A stretch of DNA of 64,000 nt, from contig CM049307.1 of NCBI GenBank assembly GCA_026874595.1, positions 48,269,678-48,333,677 of the forward strand, given 5' to 3'. Under the pieces are notes generated by a model. That model searched no databases, was not told where the DNA came from, and saw only the letters and a program-made list of their open reading frames with translations. This DNA is from Sipunculus nudus (Eukaryota; Annelida; Sipuncula; Golfingiida; Sipunculidae). Of the stretch, positions 35,826-48,040 are shown piece after piece. The translations under genes and the position numbers were made by a program. Each line of letters opens with the position of its first letter. Position 1 is the stretch's first letter.

Positions 35826-36251
35826 AAGGGACCTAATAACCTATCTGACTTAATAAACTAAAGATAATCCCTTGGAACTTTTATAAAATGGGAGAGAAAC
35901 ATGGATATCACCGCATACAGGCCGCTTAATTTGTTTATATCAATGTTTATCATATGTGGAGCCAGCAAAAATAATCATAACAAATTCAATAAAGACATCT
36001 TGAGGCAAGTCAGATAAGCCAAAGCTTTGCAAATGGCGTTTTGCAACAAGTCACCTTTCTAACTCTGCATATATGTAACCTACCACCTCAGGTTACATGT
36101 GTTTCCCGTTTGCAAAACATTGATAAACAAGTTCATACATCCCTCACGGAGGCGTTATAAGATCTTTTCGTAACAATTACCCTTAGATCATTAATATATA
36201 CACAGAGGGCGCAAGAAATCAAATGAATTATTTTTAAAAAGTAGGACAGCT
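35826..36251 (+). mobile_element. MITE family A, copy 2
   Basis: Left end AAGGGACCTAATAACCTATC, preceded by TTA. Right end AAGTAGGACAGCT followed by TTTAA, a diverged inverted match. The body carries AATCCCTTGGAACTTTTATA, GTCAGATAAGCCAAAGCTTT, GGCGTTTTGCAACAAGTCAC and GATAAACAAGTTCATACATC blocks shared with the copies at 31.36 and 48.47 kb. It has the same orientation as the copy at 48.47 kb. Confidence 0.85.
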
Positions 36252-36649
36252 TTAACCCAGATATCTAGACAGAAGACTGGACGATGGTCTGTTAAAAAAT
36301 TAGCTTTTCCTAAGTATATTGTAAGCCATATGTAAGTAAGTCATTAGTGAAAAATCACTGGTTTTAATCCTATTAATTTATATATCTTAAATTATCTATG
36401 AAATAATTCAGTATATCAGTTATCAGAGAAAAATATAAAATAGATCTATCATTAAACACTTTCAGTCTTTCGTTTCATTTTATATTTTACGCCTACTCAC
36501 ATTTCACGGGAACAATTTATTCTTCCATTGATTCCAAAGTGTTTTTTTTTTTATTAATTTTATCTAATAACCCTTTTGTACATCCTGTGTTTAAATGAAT
36601 TAATTTTATAGATTAGTCAGGATTTGTAGAGAGATTGTATATTTGCCAG
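36252..36649. other. Non-coding stretch, no gene seen
   Basis: A+T-rich DNA, T-run at about 36541-36552; nothing recognised. Confidence 0.55.
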
Positions 36650-37050
36650 GTATGACATCTTTCTGCCCACGGGGACCAAAGGTCGCGCGGAGATAGAGAA
36701 AGTGGTCTTAGAAAATGGCACCTTGCAGTGAGTAGGGTAGCTCCCTCGTATAGCTCTCCTGATCAATTAGTGACTAACTGGCCGGATGGATTTCACTCCG
36801 ACAGAATTTGCATAATTTGTTTAAATGAGCAGTCAGCCAGTGAGTCCGGGAAGATTTAATAAGCAGTTTGGAAGCCGACTTGACATTATTTCCAAGGCAC
36901 TGTCGCCAATGATGTCATTTGTGTCGGCCGAAGAAAATTTATACGGACTAGTTCTGTGATCCGGCGTGCACTGTGCGTCTGTATTGATGATTATGAAGGA
37001 GGAACGTGGACGCAAAGGTCTTGGGGTCTGGAGCATAGATAACTCCCGAG
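36650..37050. promoter_or_regulatory. Candidate regulatory island
   Basis: GC-richer, repeat-free stretch with GATCAATTAGTGACTAACTG and further TAAT-type words. No gene seen. Function is speculation without conservation or chromatin data. Confidence 0.18.
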
Positions 37051-38172
37051 CAATCTGAGATAAGGCTATATTATGATTATCTCATTCACCTTCAGCACCA
37101 TGCACTGTTCTGGTTTAAATCACATGTAATAGGCTCCACGGAAAATAGGTTTTTGTATTTTGCGACTATAAATGGCTCCCTTACCGTGGTAAATATGAAG
37201 TCGTTTTTTTAGTAATCATTACAATATTTATAATGCTGATTCAGTTAAGATTATTTCGTAAAGATAATTTAGCAGAAATGGCGTCCGATTGGACTCACTT
37301 TATGGCCCCACGGTGTGCTTGTTTAATAATTCATAATATTTTTTTTTATGCATGAGGTTAAGTAATTCAATATACTTTTTCCCAAAATAATATAAGAGAA
37401 GAATTCTGTCCGGAAAAAATAACAATTTCAATACTGCATGAACCTTGGCGAATTATTGGATGTCAGTCAGCGTTTTCCGCGCACTGGCTCAATGCCGCCA
37501 ATGCGCATCAGCTTATTCCGTGTTCTTCCATAAGTCAGATGTGTATGGGCCACTGAGCCTGGCAGGCATTAGATTGGCTGACACAAATTTGTTAAGAAAG
37601 GCGACTTAGGACTCCTCTTGGGTGCAAATTGCCTTTACTAGTGGTAATATTAGGGAAATTATACTCTCTAATGTGTCGAGATTGCAAAATATAGATGCGA
37701 AAAACATGTCACAGGTTTTCACTTGTCACTTGCGTGTTGTAATATTGCCGGAAATGAAATTTTTCATTTGGATGACTCTTCTTTCCCATAAACCCCGCTG
37801 GACCCTGACCGAAAACAGGACCTCTTTGTCCAGATTGCGGAAACCAGATTTCTCTACATGGAGAGTGTAAAAAGTCTTGCTCCGTATTTATTTAATTTCT
37901 GGAGCTGTGTATAATATATATCAAGTCATAATTTTCTCCAGTTCCCGATTTAGAGCCTACAATTTTTAATACGGTAGGATATTTTTTTTTGCGTACAGTT
38001 AAATTCTAATTCAAAGAAAATTTCTCAAATGGAAACATAAAACTTTATAACACTTAAGATCATAATCACGGTTTGAAACAATACAAACACCAACTCTAAT
38101 ATATTTAAAAAACTGACAATGAGATACTCTGATTTGATTTCTATAGAATCTTCTGTGAACTTTGAACCGTAA
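37051..38172. other. Non-coding stretch, no gene seen
   Basis: Unique DNA; an 82-codon frame at 37622-37870 has no recognised motif. Confidence 0.5.
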
Positions 38173-38459
38173 GGCCAAATAAAGATATGGTTCTCAGGCA
38201 CCGCCCGCGTCAATTTTAACCCCCGCATCAAAAAGTTTTATTTTGAGTTTCATCTTTCAAGAAGATAAATAAAACTATGATAAGATTTCCTTTGTTATGT
38301 CGTGCTTTTACCTGTTTAGCAAAACAGTTCTGTTATTATCATGCTTTTCTCTGATCATATGACATTTTATCCAGACATACAAAAGAAGGTAATACAAAAA
38401 TTCGCCCGCCTGCACTGATTTTTGAAAAAAAAAGTGCCTGAAACCATACCTTTTTTGCC
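38173..38459. mobile_element. Harbinger-like MITE family B, copy 2
   Basis: The left end GGCCAAATAAAGATATGG is followed by TTCTCAGGCAC. The right end GTGCCTGAAACCATACC runs on to TTTTTTGCC. Together they form terminal inverted repeats of about 28 bp. TAA flanks both sides exactly (38170-38172 and 38460-38462), a 3-bp target duplication typical of PIF/Harbinger. The interior matches copy 1 at 4.6 kb: CATCTTTCAAGAAGAT, TTTACCTGTT, TTATTATCATGCTTTTC and CGCCCGCC. About 287 bp, with no coding capacity. Confidence 0.85.
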
Positions 38460-39232
38460 TAATGTATCTATTTTGGAAAAAAAAAATCATTGTAGCTCAA
38501 ACAGTTTACAGATACATCGGTACGTCCAGTTGATACGTTTGTGATCGTACGGTGTAGTTTAAATCGACCCTCAAGGGCAACAGTTAACTTTTTTACCCAT
38601 ATTTTTACGGCTAACCCCTCCTCAGGAACCTATCCTTTCTTAGCACATTAGTTCCTTATTGTAATTAACAAACCCCTTCCCACAATAATTAAAACACCCT
38701 TGCGATGCTAAATACAGGCTAAACATATTTATGTGTAGTTATTTTTCTGGTTGGTTACTGCTGAACATGCTAGGTGAGATGTTTAGTGTGGTGCCTTATG
38801 ACATATCAAGGAATAAGTGTAAAATATATGGTCGATAGATTCATTTGGTATCAAATGATTGTTTCATAAAACACTTTTCTTGGTTTTATCAAGCTTTAAT
38901 ATTTAAAAACAAAAATCACTTAATCCTGAGTGCTTTATTAGGAAATTGACGCACAGGGTTATATGGTACGTATCGCTTGAGCTGTTCAGAGTATTGAAAT
39001 ACGTACTGTAGTTGAAAAGGCCCAGCGAAACTCAACTTTAAATGCTACACGACTAAGAGCAGAGAGAATTACTATGTACAGTAGATCTGAAACCGGCTCC
39101 CTGCTTAAAGCATATCTGATATCCCGATCTCTCCGATGTCATCCCTGAGGTTCGAGATAACTTAATTAATGGAAACATTTTAAGAATACGAATGAAAAAT
39201 TTGATAGAGGACTGGATGTGGTCATTAGATGT

Positions 39233-39233
<1 letters not shown>
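38460..39233. other. Non-coding stretch, no gene seen
   Basis: Unique A+T-rich DNA; nothing recognised. Confidence 0.5.

Positions 39234-39297
<64 letters not shown>
39234..39297. repeat. Compound (CT)n(TA)n microsatellite
   Basis: (CT) repeats of about 32 bp pass directly into about 32 bp of (TA). The open frames across it encode Ser-Leu and Tyr-Ile runs only. Confidence 0.98.
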
Positions 39298-39301
<4 letters not shown>

Positions 39302-42300
39302 TACTATAACCTCGACTGGTACCCTGAAAATAAAAAAAAAAGTTTCCTCTCTCAAATCACCATTGGGAGAATGGATGAATTTAATATCTGAAATGGTAAT
39401 GCTATTTTACTGCTTATAGCATCTTTATCTGATGGTACAAAATAACCTTACATTTACGATTTGTGTTATAGACCATCAGCCTGTCTTTAATACTGCGTCC
39501 CTCGCAGCGTCGGTATACGGTCTCTAGCTTTGATGTGAAAACATCAAAATATATCTTCCATCCCGGCGTGGTATAAGAAAAATCACCTGCTTCACAAGCG
39601 AGATGAGATGGTGCGGCACACCAGCGTGATGTGAGATAACCTTCAGTGCCACCCGGTGGAGAGGTGACCCCTAAGTCCTGCTGGTATAGCGGACAAACTC
39701 CGTATCAGGCAGTTAATCAGTTTACAGGGCAACTCATCAATCTAACTACTTTGTTAGACACCCTAGTCTGTCTCTTCCGCATGGAATGACCTACAATTAC
39801 CCCTGTATTATGGAGGAATAGGCGGCCTTAAGACATGCTAAAGGTCTGCACAGATGAAGTAACCAACTGAAATAGGGCTGAGGGTTCCCAATCTATCAAA
39901 CTGATTCTCAGGTCCATTACAAGACATAGAGAGGACGAGATACACATTGAGTCCCCAATCTCTTTACTCTCTTTACGATCAGATTACCGTTAACTTGCTG
40001 TGATGTGTAAGGCTACGTTACCATTAAAGAAAACCGTAATCGTGCACAGATGATTATGTACATAACACAGTTGTATTTACAATCAAGTTTATGGGTTACA
40101 TAGTGCACAATGCCAAGGTTTCTCTATAAAGAAAATAGCCAAGGAACCGAACTCACCGTATGAACATTTTGCATATGGCAAAACGGGAAAGGATATTTCA
40201 ACATATTTGGTCGGAAATCTTATGACTTATATTAGTAGCAAATATGCGGAGAGTTTTCAAAGTTTCATAAACATTTGCATTAATATATAATAATAAATAT
40301 CTGGTAGTTGAAAGAATTGACGTGTTTGACGTGTCCAGTATTCGTTTTTCCAATACTTTATTCTATACCAAGTTTCTGGTCCCATTACCAAAGGTTAAGA
40401 GAGGTATCGCTGAAAACAATACGACAATAAAGACGACAGTGTTTATCCTGTATAGCGGTCACATTTTGTTCAAATGAATAAACGTCATCAGAAAGATTCA
40501 GAGTAAAGGTTTCTTTAAAGTCAACATAACGCATTTTACCACATTAAGGTAAAAATAACTCGTAGTCTGCCTGGCAGAATTAATATGGTAACAATATTCT
40601 TTGCACGCGTTTCAATATGCACCTAATAAACTAGAAAAAAAAATGTGTATTAATATGGTAAATGTACGGTGCGTGCGTGTGTTTTCCTAATTTGTACGGA
40701 ACCACGTCTATTATACGGAAATTTCTGTTCTACATTGGCATTCAGGTCTCTGCATTTTTTCCGCAGCTGATTTCGTGCCGCTGCCTTTAGATAAATAATT
40801 CTGTCTTATTTTACAACCTTTGAAGCCGAGATTCCCAACGTGTCAATTAGGCTTGGCTCAGGTTGCAACAAACATCAAAAGGTAGCTAGTGTCTGTGTTT
40901 TTTGCCTCACTCAATGTATGCCCGGAAACAGGAGAGAACTGTAGAGTGGCGCCATCTGGGTGCGAGTTCGACAACTAATGCCGTTCGTCCAAAAATAGTA
41001 CCGCTGAAAAATAGATTCTGAAGATATAAGGTTTGGCAGACTAGGAGGACGATCTAATAACGTTATATTACATGATTTGGCCCATGATACTCCCAGTTCA
41101 CACGCTATGAACAGATTATTTGACGTTTACGTAGGATGGAATATTTGGTGGTATAATGTAACGTTCTTATAGTATTACAATGAAATCCTTCACCATATCC
41201 CTGCCTAATAAACAACTGAACCTATTGTTTGCTTTCAAGAAAATTGTTTCCAAGAAAAATATTTGGGCAGTGATTATAACAAAAGTTTAAGCCTTCGTCT
41301 ATCATTGTTAGCATATATTAGACACAGGTGGTAGAACTGAATATAGGGCCAGACGGGGCAAGACTTTCTTTGTCTTCAAATTAAACAATACAAAAGAGAC
41401 GTCGCGAACCATGCGAGGTCAAGTGAACCAGCAATGATCTAACATTATGGCACTTAAAAGTTATCAGACTGTATAGCAGGTGTGTATAAACAAAGTGTAA
41501 ACTGTAAATTAACACGCATGCAAGAAAGCTATGTCTCAACTTAAAAATAAAAAATATGATCTACAGTAAGGGTTGCAAAGCAATTTATATATTTATACGA
41601 TTTATAAGATTTTCAACAAAATATTATTTAGAAAAAAAACCAATTTAATAATGATTGCATGTTTTTAAAAGACTTTACTACGATAACTGCGTCATATAAA
41701 TTAAATATCAAGCAAAGTGTAAAGAATTATACATACGCCTTCTGTGCAATATGATTTCATCAATTATTTTAAATGCACATTGATATATTTCAGTAAATAA
41801 CGTCTAAAGACCAAGTACGTAATGGACGTATATATAACACATTAATACATATTAAATGACAAATGTACAGCTATCAATTAGAGCCTACATTTAAATTAAC
41901 TCATTTTTGCATTGCCGACAAGTTTCCACTCATCAGACTTCTAACAACTTTCAGACTTGTCAATCACTTCGGTAACGCTGGCACGCACGGCTGTAGGACG
42001 CGCACAATCAAACATGCTGTGCAGATTTACCCACGCATAATTAGCCGTTTCAAACTTCTACCACTAGACGGCGTGCATGTTGGCGAAGATCGCTTCAGTG
42101 TTAGAATGAGTATTTATCTTAATTAATTAAAAGTTTTTTTCATCAAACTGTTACACTTTATGATGTCCTGAGTGGTTATTTACATGAAATGACCAGTAAG
42201 AGATCGTTACTAGCGAAAAAAAGTGAAGAATTCAACCCTTGTTCATGACGCCGCTTCATGTCAGAGTTGGCATGTCAGCATCAATAAGCTTCATTTCACT

Positions 42301-42691
42301 GATTAAAAGCAGCCAATCCCGGTCACATCAGGAGAAAACGTATAAATAATCGTATTCTACAAGTGTTGTCCTTCACACTAGTATATGTAAATTGGTTGCC
42401 CATTGTTATTTTTTAATTATTTTTGTATGATTTATATAGCTTAACTAGGGTTTTGTCAATCATTAATTGTGCAGGGTACCAGTCTAGTCCTGCTATATCT
42501 ACAGAGATTTAAGGGCTTTTTAGTTACATTTTCACATTTCATGTTCATTAAATTCAGGCTTTTCAATACTTATGCATATAAACACATCAGAGTATATATG
42601 TAATGGTATATACAGTATTTTAATTCTTATATTATACTATATTATATTATTTTTTTTTTATTATATTGTGATGATATATTAATGTATAATA

Positions 42692-42698
<7 letters not shown>
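39298..42698. other. Non-coding stretch, no gene seen
   Basis: The longest repeat-free segment in the window. A moderately GC-rich part lies at 39.5-40.0 kb; the rest is A+T-rich. An 87-codon frame at 41863-42126 has no domain I recognise. No RNA gene or transposon end was found. Confidence 0.5.

Positions 42699-42757
<59 letters not shown>
42699..42757. repeat. (TA)n microsatellite
   Basis: About 29 units. A second, shorter (AT)n of about 12 units lies at 42849-42872. Confidence 0.97.
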
Positions 42758-42760
<3 letters not shown>

Positions 42761-42847
42761 TGTATATATATATAATATGTAACTTTTATATGTCAAAAAT
42801 AAAAAATAACATACAATTTATATGTAAACAATATATGTCTGTAAATC

Positions 42848-42879
<32 letters not shown>

Positions 42880-43009
42880 TTAAAAATCATATATAGATGT
42901 AAATGTGCTTTATGTTATTCAAAATTCAGTGTGTGTGTGTTGTGTGTAAATATACTTTGGTTCTATACAGACAAATTTTACAGTATGCAATCCCAGGCAA
43001 TAACATGTC

Positions 43010-43087
43010 TGATCCACTTGAGGGTGGTGGTTACATGGTGGCCAACCTCATTAGCAGCTAGTTAAAATAGCACCAAGTCTAGAGCTA
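43010..43087 (+). repeat. 78-bp inverted repeat, left arm
   Basis: Starts TGATCCACTTGAGGGTGGTG and ends CACCAAGTCTAGAGCTA. Its reverse complement recurs at 44591-44668 with 76 of 78 bases identical; sequence outside and immediately inside does not match. It may be the terminal inverted repeat of a 1.66-kb foldback element, or one of two independent copies of a very short repeat. Confidence 0.95.
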
Positions 43088-43769
43088 TGACAGACATCAA
43101 AGTATCAATGAGGGGTCAGTCAGTCATATATAATGAAACAACAGATGTCTGGGCAGGTAGGTGACCAGCTTTTGCTCTATGTTTGCTGCCTCATCATTAG
43201 GTCAATAATTGCCAAAACTGAAGATGGTTGTACACCACTCAGCTTTGTTAGGCCTGGTCAGTTTATAAATGTGAGATGATTCTCCAATCATGAGTGATAT
43301 CTTCTGTGACTGAAGCAGCAACATCAACTTGAAAAGCAAGCATTGAAGCAATACTTGGCTGAAAATTCAACATGACCCTTACATAAGAAGAAAAAAAAGG
43401 TAAATGAATTTATTGTCTTATATAACTTTATTTGTATAATCAATCTTATGTTAATTATTTTCAAAAATAAAGAATACACATAATGTGGTCATATAAAATT
43501 ATTTAATTATTATATCTTTCATTTGTACACACATAATGAAATTCTAGGGTATGTAGGATGATACTTAGATTATTTCAAATTCATTACATAAAATGATACT
43601 AAAAGATTTGACAAAAAACTTTTGGTATGAAGAACAGTAATGTTTTTATGGGTTTTTAATAGGTGTAGGACTAAAGTACCCCTGGACAAAATGATTCCTT
43701 GGGAAATTTAGTTAAAAGCCACCTACCTTAATGATAAAGAGGACAAAAGCCCCCCCCCCCGAAAAAAAT

Positions 43770-43820
<51 letters not shown>
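43770..43820. repeat. (AT)n microsatellite
   Basis: About 25 AT units with one C interruption, preceded by a C-run and an A-run. Confidence 0.96.
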
Positions 43821-43828
<8 letters not shown>

Positions 43829-44270
43829 GTAGTGATGTTTTATACATTTTACATTTGTACATATGTGATGTCTTTAACTGCTTAATCCAAAACATTCTTT
43901 AAAATTAATTATGCTGAATATGTGTATATTTTGGGTTAGATATCCAAAAGCGGCATCAACTTTTACATCACATAGTTACATAAACAACAATAATTAAGTT
44001 ATGAGAAAATTCAGCGTTATGAAAAAATAATAAATCTGTGTTTTGATGTATTATTATCCGTGAAAATAATAATGTATATTAGGTGTTGTTATTTATAATG
44101 TTGATATCAGGGGACTCATTAATTATGTAAATATACAATAATTTTTACTATGTTGCTAACAGGTTTTTATTTATGATAAAAAAAGTTATACTTAAAAATG
44201 GATGATTATTTTACATTACAGGTAACCAATTTTAAAACAAGAAAAAGGAAAAAAAAATTAAAAAAAAACT

Positions 44271-44403
44271 GTACCTGGAATACCTTGTTCCAGGTACAGG
44301 TATTTTAATTCTGGGTATAGGTACAGGTACAAGGTACTTCCTACTCATGACCTGCAGGTACATATACTCTGAAATGTGTATCTAGGTACAGGTACAAGTA
44401 CCT
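44271..44403. repeat. AGGTAC-rich cluster with perfect 10-bp hairpin
   Basis: GTACCTGGAA (44271-44280) and TTCCAGGTAC (44288-44297) form a perfect hairpin with a 7-nt loop. AGGTAC or GTACCT then recurs at least seven times to 44403, irregularly spaced. Origin unknown. Confidence 0.8.
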
Positions 44404-44471
44404 GGCCCCTACCCTAATAAACATATATTTATATATACACATATATATTGTATATATACATATATATATAT

Positions 44472-44474
<3 letters not shown>

Positions 44475-44526
<52 letters not shown>
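44475..44526. repeat. (AT)n microsatellite
   Basis: About 26 units, preceded by shorter (TA)n blocks from about 44430. Confidence 0.97.
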
Positions 44527-44531
<5 letters not shown>

Positions 44532-44590
44532 TTTATAGTCAATGTGCAAAATCAGTGAATGTGATTCACTCAGGCATTTCACAAAATGAC

Positions 44591-44668
44591 TAGCTCTAGA
44601 CTTGGTGCTATGTTAACTAGCTGCTAATGAGGTTGGCCACCATGTTACCACCACCCTCAAGTGGATCA
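44591..44668 (-). repeat. 78-bp inverted repeat, right arm
   Basis: Reverse complement of 43010-43087 with two mismatches. The outer flank starts AACATCCT; the left outer flank is AACATGTC, sharing the first five bases. That is suggestive of, but not good enough for, a target duplication. Confidence 0.95.
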
Positions 44669-45806
44669 AACATCCTAGAGCTGTAGAATGAGTTGTTGAG
44701 ATTAGCATCTTAGTTGTAGGGTAAAACTGATCATTCATAAAATGCTCTATATTTACACCTATTGAATGTGCATATTTCTATGTCAAAAGAAGGGAAATCA
44801 ACCTTAATGAATAGTGCAAGACAATAATTGTAAATATAACAAAGGTGACAGCAGTAATATTGGATGTTTATTTTAATATAACACATTCAGCACTATATTC
44901 TGGTGTATGTGTGCTTGTTATGTGTGGGTCATCAAGTATGTGACCATTTAAACAAGTGATCAGTATTTATCACTTCAATTATATAATACAGGTAAATACT
45001 CCTATTTAAATTTAAGTTTTTGATGCACTTCTGAAAACTTACAGAAAGAAAATATTTAAGCTGCATAACCAGACAGCCCGCACATATTCCGAGCATGGAA
45101 TCAACTGGGCCAGTGTTTGCATTTAATAACAAATGGATCCTGGAAACGCCTAAAAAGTTAAAACATATGTTAAGTATATGAATGGTATAAATAATTGATA
45201 TAAAAACCTAGATGGATATAAATCAAACATATACATTTCAGCACACACACACCTTTATGTATTTACTCAAGTGTTACATAACAAAACCAGTTTAATTTAA
45301 GAGGTGATTTATAAATATAAAAAAATAAATTATTAAAAATGCACAACATATTGGCACACACACACACATGATATATGAAATTTGTAAGATATTAAATAAT
45401 AACACACACAAAACATATGTACACTCATGTGTATTTGGAAAATAATATTGGTTTAGCTGTATGAACCAATAATCATTTTAAAATTATTTTACAATTTGCT
45501 TAAACCATTAGAAATGTCATTAAAATTATTCAAATATATATATATACATACAACAAATGAGGTACAAAAGTATCTAGTATTATTATTCTAATACAAATAC
45601 TTAATAGGCCTACATATCTGAAAGTTAGCTAACATTATCACTGGTACATATGGCCATGCATACAAATTGAAACAATGTATACTTAAATATTTTCTAAACA
45701 AATTCGCACGTATAACTGAACATAATGGTGATTTCAGTCATATAGCTGATATTTGAATAAAGAAAAAAATAAAATATAATTATTATAAAGAATTATATCT
45801 CAAAAT

Positions 45807-45808
<2 letters not shown>

Positions 45809-45844
<36 letters not shown>
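45809..45844. repeat. (AT)n microsatellite
   Basis: About 18 AT units. Confidence 0.96.
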
Positions 45845-45846
<2 letters not shown>

Positions 45847-45933
45847 AAATTAAAATATTTGTATATGTGCACTGGAAAACACTTTTAATATAGCAATACA
45901 TATATAATTTGAAAGCATGTTTAATTTTTCAAG

Positions 45934-45977
<44 letters not shown>
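45934..45977. repeat. (AT)n microsatellite
   Basis: About 22 AT units. Confidence 0.96.
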
Positions 45978-45980
<3 letters not shown>

Positions 45981-46239
45981 ATTAAAATATTGATACAGGT
46001 GTAAATAAACTATCACAATAGATATAGAATTTTCCATATGATACACACACAGATTATATACCTTAAACATTTTAAAAATATTTTCAAATTCAGTTAAAAT
46101 TAGTTGTATTTTAAACATAATAAAATAAAAAATAAACCCTAAAATAAAACGTATATTATAACTTCTTATTAAAATCATTTGAAAAAAGTATTTGAAAATA
46201 TATGTTGTTAGGGTTTGGTGAGGCAATAAGAAGTGTATG

Positions 46240-46850
46240 AGGGCTTTAGGCCTTTTAATATGGGTTAACTTGATGTGTCATGACAGCTAGTGATAAGCTC
46301 ATGAGCAGGTTACAAGTCTATGAGTGATGTCATTTGTCCTTATCTCCTATTGGTTCTCCGCTGGGTCATGCCATATTCATGAGCTGATCATGTGATAGGC
46401 AAACACATGCAGCCCCCATAGGAAAGTTTTGTATGTGGGACGATCCGTCAGCTGGTCACCTTTGACTTTACTGGTCCAGCCAGTCATTACTTTGAACCAC
46501 TTTGGGAAGGCGCTACACGTAGGGGAGAGAGTGGGGTCTATATAACACGGACCTGTCCCGGAACGTGACGTAAATTACACCTACAAGTGTTACTGCTGAT
46601 TGTCTGCGCACATACGGCCTTACTTCCGGCGCTGTTAGACATCGTATTTCCGCCTTAATGGTGATTGGCTGATTTCCATTTAAGGCGCGATCCCAAACCA
46701 GTTTCCATACCCACACACCGCCCCCAAGGAGGGTTGATTTACATATCCCACCGCACGGTATGTGACGTACTCGGTCTCGGGTCTCCTGCGCCTGTCCCAG
46801 TCGTCATATAACTTGACAGGTTCTCGTTAGGGTCACTTTATTGAGCATGA
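46240..46850 (+). promoter_or_regulatory. Candidate promoter/enhancer island
   Basis: An abrupt GC- and CpG-rich, repeat-free island directly after 1.5 kb of very A+T-rich DNA. Motifs in + orientation: TATATAA at 46539-46545, TGACGTAA (CRE/ATF type) at 46566-46573, CTTCCGG (Ets type) at 46623, ATTGG (inverse CCAAT) at 46664-46668 and a second TGACGT at 46763-46768. The upstream part has GTGTCATGACAG, GTGATGTCAT and TTATCTCC words. No long frame starts downstream, so it could serve a non-coding transcript, a first exon that splices far away, or be an enhancer. Confidence 0.35.
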
Positions 46851-47369
46851 GACCAGGGACCTCCTCAATTAGTGACGAACATGCTTCGGATTAATTATAT
46901 AAACCGAGAGTTTAAATGGGGGCCCTAGTGTATGTTACATACTGATTTTACATGATAGTTTATAAAATCATATAAATATGTAACACTAATTTAAATTAAA
47001 GTAAATTGGCATTATGGGACATAAAATATACACACTTCCAACCTATTTTAGCAATACCAACGAAGAATAACACCATCAGAACCGTCGGGTTTTTTTATGA
47101 CTGACACTGATTAGTATTTTAACTGAGATTTCCGCTTTCCCTCAATAAAGTAGTTTCAAACCTTTCTAAGTAAATAGCCCATGAAGCTGATAAGAACTAC
47201 TGCCTTTGAGTGTGGTATTAATTTGATTGAATTTAAAATATTTTATAATATAGGATATTCCAACGGTTAAAACTTTTAGGTAGTACTTCTGACGCCCACC
47301 AGTTCAGAAAATTTGTATATTGAAAATATCTATTTGGTCAACCTGATTCACTTCTATGTCAAACAAGCA
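46851..47369. other. Non-coding stretch, no gene seen
   Basis: Unique A+T-rich DNA; nothing recognised. Confidence 0.5.
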
Positions 47370-47710
47370 AATTCGTGGAATTTATGTCCTTTGCTTCCGC
47401 CTCTTGTTGTCCCCCTTTTGCCTTCTCAATATGTTTTAGTTTTTATTATCCCCTTTAGATGTCTCCACATGCCATATTTGTTTTGTTAAATGGGAACAAA
47501 AGGGGACTTTTTCTTTGTTTTTGAGCTGGTGAGAACAATTTTTCAGACAGACACTCCAAAATCATTCCAATCAAAGATATGCATAAGAACAATCACTGGC
47601 ACAATCACAATTTGAATAAAATCGGATTATATTTATGAAAGTTATCGCAGGAAACGAAAACCTGACGGGCGGACAGACAGACAAACCAACATGAATGTCC
47701 CCGGGACAAA
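47370..47710. repeat. GACA-rich repeat family D, single-unit copy
   Basis: Same beginning (AAGCAAATTCGTGGAATTTA), middle (CAGACACTCCAAAATCATTC, CAATTTGAATAAAATCGGAT, GAAAGTTATCGCAGGAAACG) and end (GGACAGACAGACAAACC, ATGAATGTCCCCGGGA) as the copy at 32.9-33.5 kb, but with one unit instead of three. The GC-rich terminal hairpin is reduced to CCCCGGGAC. Confidence 0.8.
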
Positions 47711-48040
47711 AAACAGAATGATGTTGACAGTGGCGGGCTGTCCGTATACAGAGAAAAAAAGTTGTTCAAACCAATAGCGTCTAAATATGTTCCGCGGGCA
47801 CTTTTCTCACTTGTCCGTCTAGCACTCTTGTAATAATTTTGTTTCCATGGCTTTAGGAGAGCATTCCTTTATTGTTTTGGCATAACGGAGCGTATCTTTT
47901 AATAAATCGGAAAGTATTGCTAACTGGTTATGAGAAGTTCGTTTGGAATTAAATTGAACTATACTTGAGAAGAGCAGCTGCTTTATGCAAAAGACGACTG
48001 TTATCATAATTTTTGAGTAAAGACACAGGCTATTTTGGAT
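47711..48040. other. Non-coding stretch, no gene seen
   Basis: Nothing recognised. Confidence 0.5.

Larger units (their letters stand above)
43088..44590. other. Interior between 78-bp inverted repeats
   Basis: Contains a less A+T-rich stretch (43.09-43.39 kb). On the minus strand this has 41 open codons (about 43389-43267) reading VMLNFQPSIASMLAFQVD then VAASVTEDITHDWRIISHL before a stop, possibly a transposase remnant, not identified. Further on are a poly-C run (43750-43760), (AT)n tracts and a cluster of AGGTAC words. Confidence 0.5.
44669..46239. other. A+T-rich non-coding stretch with microsatellites
   Basis: Very A+T-rich. It includes (AT)n tracts at 45809-45844 and 45934-45977 and small (CA)n patches near 45245 and 45355. 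No coding evidence. Confidence 0.6.

Noticed and set aside
42682-43065. 127-codon plus-strand frame rich in Tyr-Ile
   Set aside because: Translation of (TA)n microsatellites; low complexity.
43010-44668. AACAT as a target duplication of the 78-bp inverted-repeat element
   Set aside because: Only five matching bases before divergence; too weak to claim.
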